64,000 nucleotides of DNA from Winogradskyella arenosi (lineage in GTDB: Bacteria > Bacteroidota > Bacteroidia > Flavobacteriales > Flavobacteriaceae), in assembly GCF_003337305.1 (NCBI RefSeq), contig NZ_QPJO01000001.1:372001-436000 (forward strand), in the 5' to 3' direction. The notes under the pieces are model-generated. The model saw only the letters and a list, made by a program, of their open reading frames with translations. It made no database searches and was not told the DNA's origin. Position 1 is the stretch's first letter. Each line of letters opens with the position of its first letter. Shown here in pieces: positions 62,654 through 64,000 of the stretch. Made by a program: the position numbers and the translations under genes.

Positions 62654-63811
62654 TCAAATCCTGTTATTTATTCTCACCAACAATATAAACCTAAGAATTA
62701 AACTCATTAAACTTGAAAGAGCGATTCCTATCAAGCCAAATTCATGGTATAAGAAATAACTTAGAATAACGTTAGCAATTAAGGCAGAAAGGTTAATGGT
62801 TAAATTCTGTGAAAATAACTTTTTAATTAGGACTACTGCTCCGTATGAAACTGAAATAGCTTGGATAAATTTAGCTGCTATAATTATTAAAAACACATAT
62901 AGTACGGAGCTATAATTCTCAAAGTAATAATGTGTTAAAAAAAGAAACACCATAACCAAAATCAAAGTCATACTAGCCACTAAATACAAAATTTTCTTTC
63001 TAAGTACTTTAAAATAGTCTATTTGCTTCTTTAGCTTTTCAATATCAACCTGAACTAAAGTTAAAGGAATAATAATAAGTGCATTGGCTATATTTAATGA
63101 AAAACTATAATTCGCAATTTCAATATCTGCAGTATTTGATAATAATTTGATGATCAATATATCTGTATACAAAAACATCATATTAGCAAAATTACTCACA
63201 ACAATAGTTAACGAACTAATAATTAGTTTTTTAAAAATAAACCAATACCGTTTTAAAGTATGAAAAATGATATTATTCTTATAAACATAAAAGATGGTAT
63301 AGCAGAATAACAGAGGTAATAACAAGTAACTTACATATACAAATGCAAAATCGGGTTCTTTAGAATATAGAATAGTTATAAGTACAATGCTATAAAACAA
63401 TAATGAAATTACAGCCTTATAAATGGAAGCATAGTTACTCCCTTTATGCGTTAATATAAAGGGAGGTATAATACCATTATTAAAAAAAATGGAATGAAAA
63501 TATATGGGTATTAATAAAAATAAGTAATTAAAAAGATTAAGAAATGGCGCTGTTATTATAGATAAACCAGTAATAAACAATAAGGATATAAATGTGAAGT
63601 ATACCTTACTCTCATTACTTTTAGGATAACTTAATATTAATGTAGGTAATCCAAAAGTTAGAATAGCCGCACCAAGTTCAATTATTTTTTTATAGAACTC
63701 TAAGCTTCCATAATTTTCTTTTGTAAGATATAATGGAGCTATTAGAAGTATTAAGTATTCTAAACCTCTACTAAATAATATTGAACTGCCATAAAAAAAA
63801 TATTTTTTCAA
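62654..63811 (-). CDS. Polysaccharide flippase (Wzx type)
   Basis: A 385-aa protein with about 12 membrane helices starting FFYGSSILFSRGLEYLILLIAPLYL; low in charged residues, typical for O-antigen flippases, slightly shorter than the usual 400-480. Start is TTG at 63811 (the signature begins at once). It lies 5 bp after the dehydrogenase-like stop and 11 bp before the polymerase gene. Confidence 0.83.
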   Translation of the reverse strand: MKKYFFYGSSILFSRGLEYLILLIAPLYLTKENYGSLEFYKKIIELGAAILTFGLPTLILSYPKSNESKVYFTFISLLFITGLSIITAPFLNLFNYLFLLIPIYFHSIFFNNGIIPPFILTHKGSNYASIYKAVISLLFYSIVLITILYSKEPDFAFVYVSYLLLPLLFCYTIFYVYKNNIIFHTLKRYWFIFKKLIISSLTIVVSNFANMMFLYTDILIIKLLSNTADIEIANYSFSLNIANALIIIPLTLVQVDIEKLKKQIDYFKVLRKKILYLVASMTLILVMVFLFLTHYYFENYSSVLYVFLIIIAAKFIQAISVSYGAVVLIKKLFSQNLTINLSALIANVILSYFLYHEFGLIGIALSSLMSLILRFILLVRINNRI

Positions 63812-63816
63812 AATTC

Positions 63817-64000
63817 TTACTTTCTAACCCCACAAAAATCTAATATCACCTTATCCGAGGATATTTCTAAGGTCTTAAACTCATCATGAGCTACCAAAAA
63901 AGCAAAAATATCAGCTTTATCTACAGCTTCTTGATAAGGGGTAATTTTAAACACCTTATGGTCATTTATGTTTGGTTCTACAATATAGTAGGCTTCATTG
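63817..64000 (-). CDS. UDP-N-acetylmannosamine dehydrogenase-like, C-terminus only (partial)
   Basis: Sixty residues of the C-terminal domain run off the window edge: EAYYIVEPNINDHKVFKI then DIFAFLVAHDEFKTL and DKVILDFCGV before the stop TAA at 63819-63817. The FVAHxEFK and LDFCG blocks match WecC-type UDP-ManNAc dehydrogenase, giving UDP-ManNAc uronate, which fits the WecG-type transferase in the locus. A related nucleotide-sugar dehydrogenase is also possible. Confidence 0.75.
   Translation of the reverse strand, partial: NEAYYIVEPNINDHKVFKITPYQEAVDKADIFAFLVAHDEFKTLEISSDKVILDFCGVRK

Overview
The window reads as a chromosomal segment of a marine-type Flavobacteriaceae bacterium (Bacteroidota). 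Pointers are a T9SS lipoprotein of the PorW/SprE family, two giant secreted proteins with type A T9SS sorting tails, an atpBEFHAG cluster without atpD/atpC beside it, CCDC81-type HU/SPOR protein, TAnnTTTG-type promoters, weak Shine-Dalgarno sequences and strong A+T bias. No rRNA, tRNA, CRISPR array, insertion sequence or phage gene was recognised.

Layout. 1-4.1 kb: left edge with a leftward gene start, then a TonB-dependent receptor and a DUF4374-like lipoprotein (likely an iron/siderophore uptake pair). 4.3-8.0 kb: recA, then a lipoprotein / ECF sigma factor / envelope-spanning anti-sigma protein operon preceded by an ECF-like promoter that also occurs at the left window edge. 8-10 kb: acyltransferase and trpS. 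10-16.7 kb: two paralogous 1.06-1.09 kaa T9SS cargo proteins. 16.9-26.6 kb: dprA, HU-SPOR protein, thioesterase, and a leftward envelope operon (flippase, dut, sugar nucleotidyltransferase, TPR protein, DUF4292 lipoprotein, EnvC-like protein). 26.8-35.7 kb: leftward cluster porW, bactofilin, atpZ-like, DUF6168-like, atpB-E-F-H-A-G. 35.9-40.5 kb: PadR regulator, three paralogous membrane proteins, and a DUF5687-type ABC exporter, with a perfect 9+9 palindrome at the padR promoter. 40.6-42.9 kb: a ferredoxin-reductase-like gene followed by seven copies of a 172-bp tandem repeat with internal palindromes. 42.9-48.1 kb: glycosyltransferase 9, DUF4254, upp, DUF6427, DUF6341 and purD. 48.1-64 kb: a surface polysaccharide locus with two CapK-like ligases, two phosphoglycosyl transferases, WecG-type transferase, two O-antigen polymerase/ligase-type proteins, SGNH hydrolase, acetyltransferase, CapA-like protein, GT4, flippase and the 3' end of a UDP-ManNAc dehydrogenase-like gene.

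The most interesting systems are (i) the ECF sigma / dual-membrane-spanning anti-sigma operon with a promoter motif seen twice, (ii) the PadR plus three-paralogue membrane array with its palindromic operator, and (iii) the exact-period 172-bp palindromic repeat tract with higher-order organisation. Functional assignments come from reading the proteins by eye; no database search was run. Several genes begin with GTG or TTG, and some starts were trimmed relative to the longest open frame as noted.
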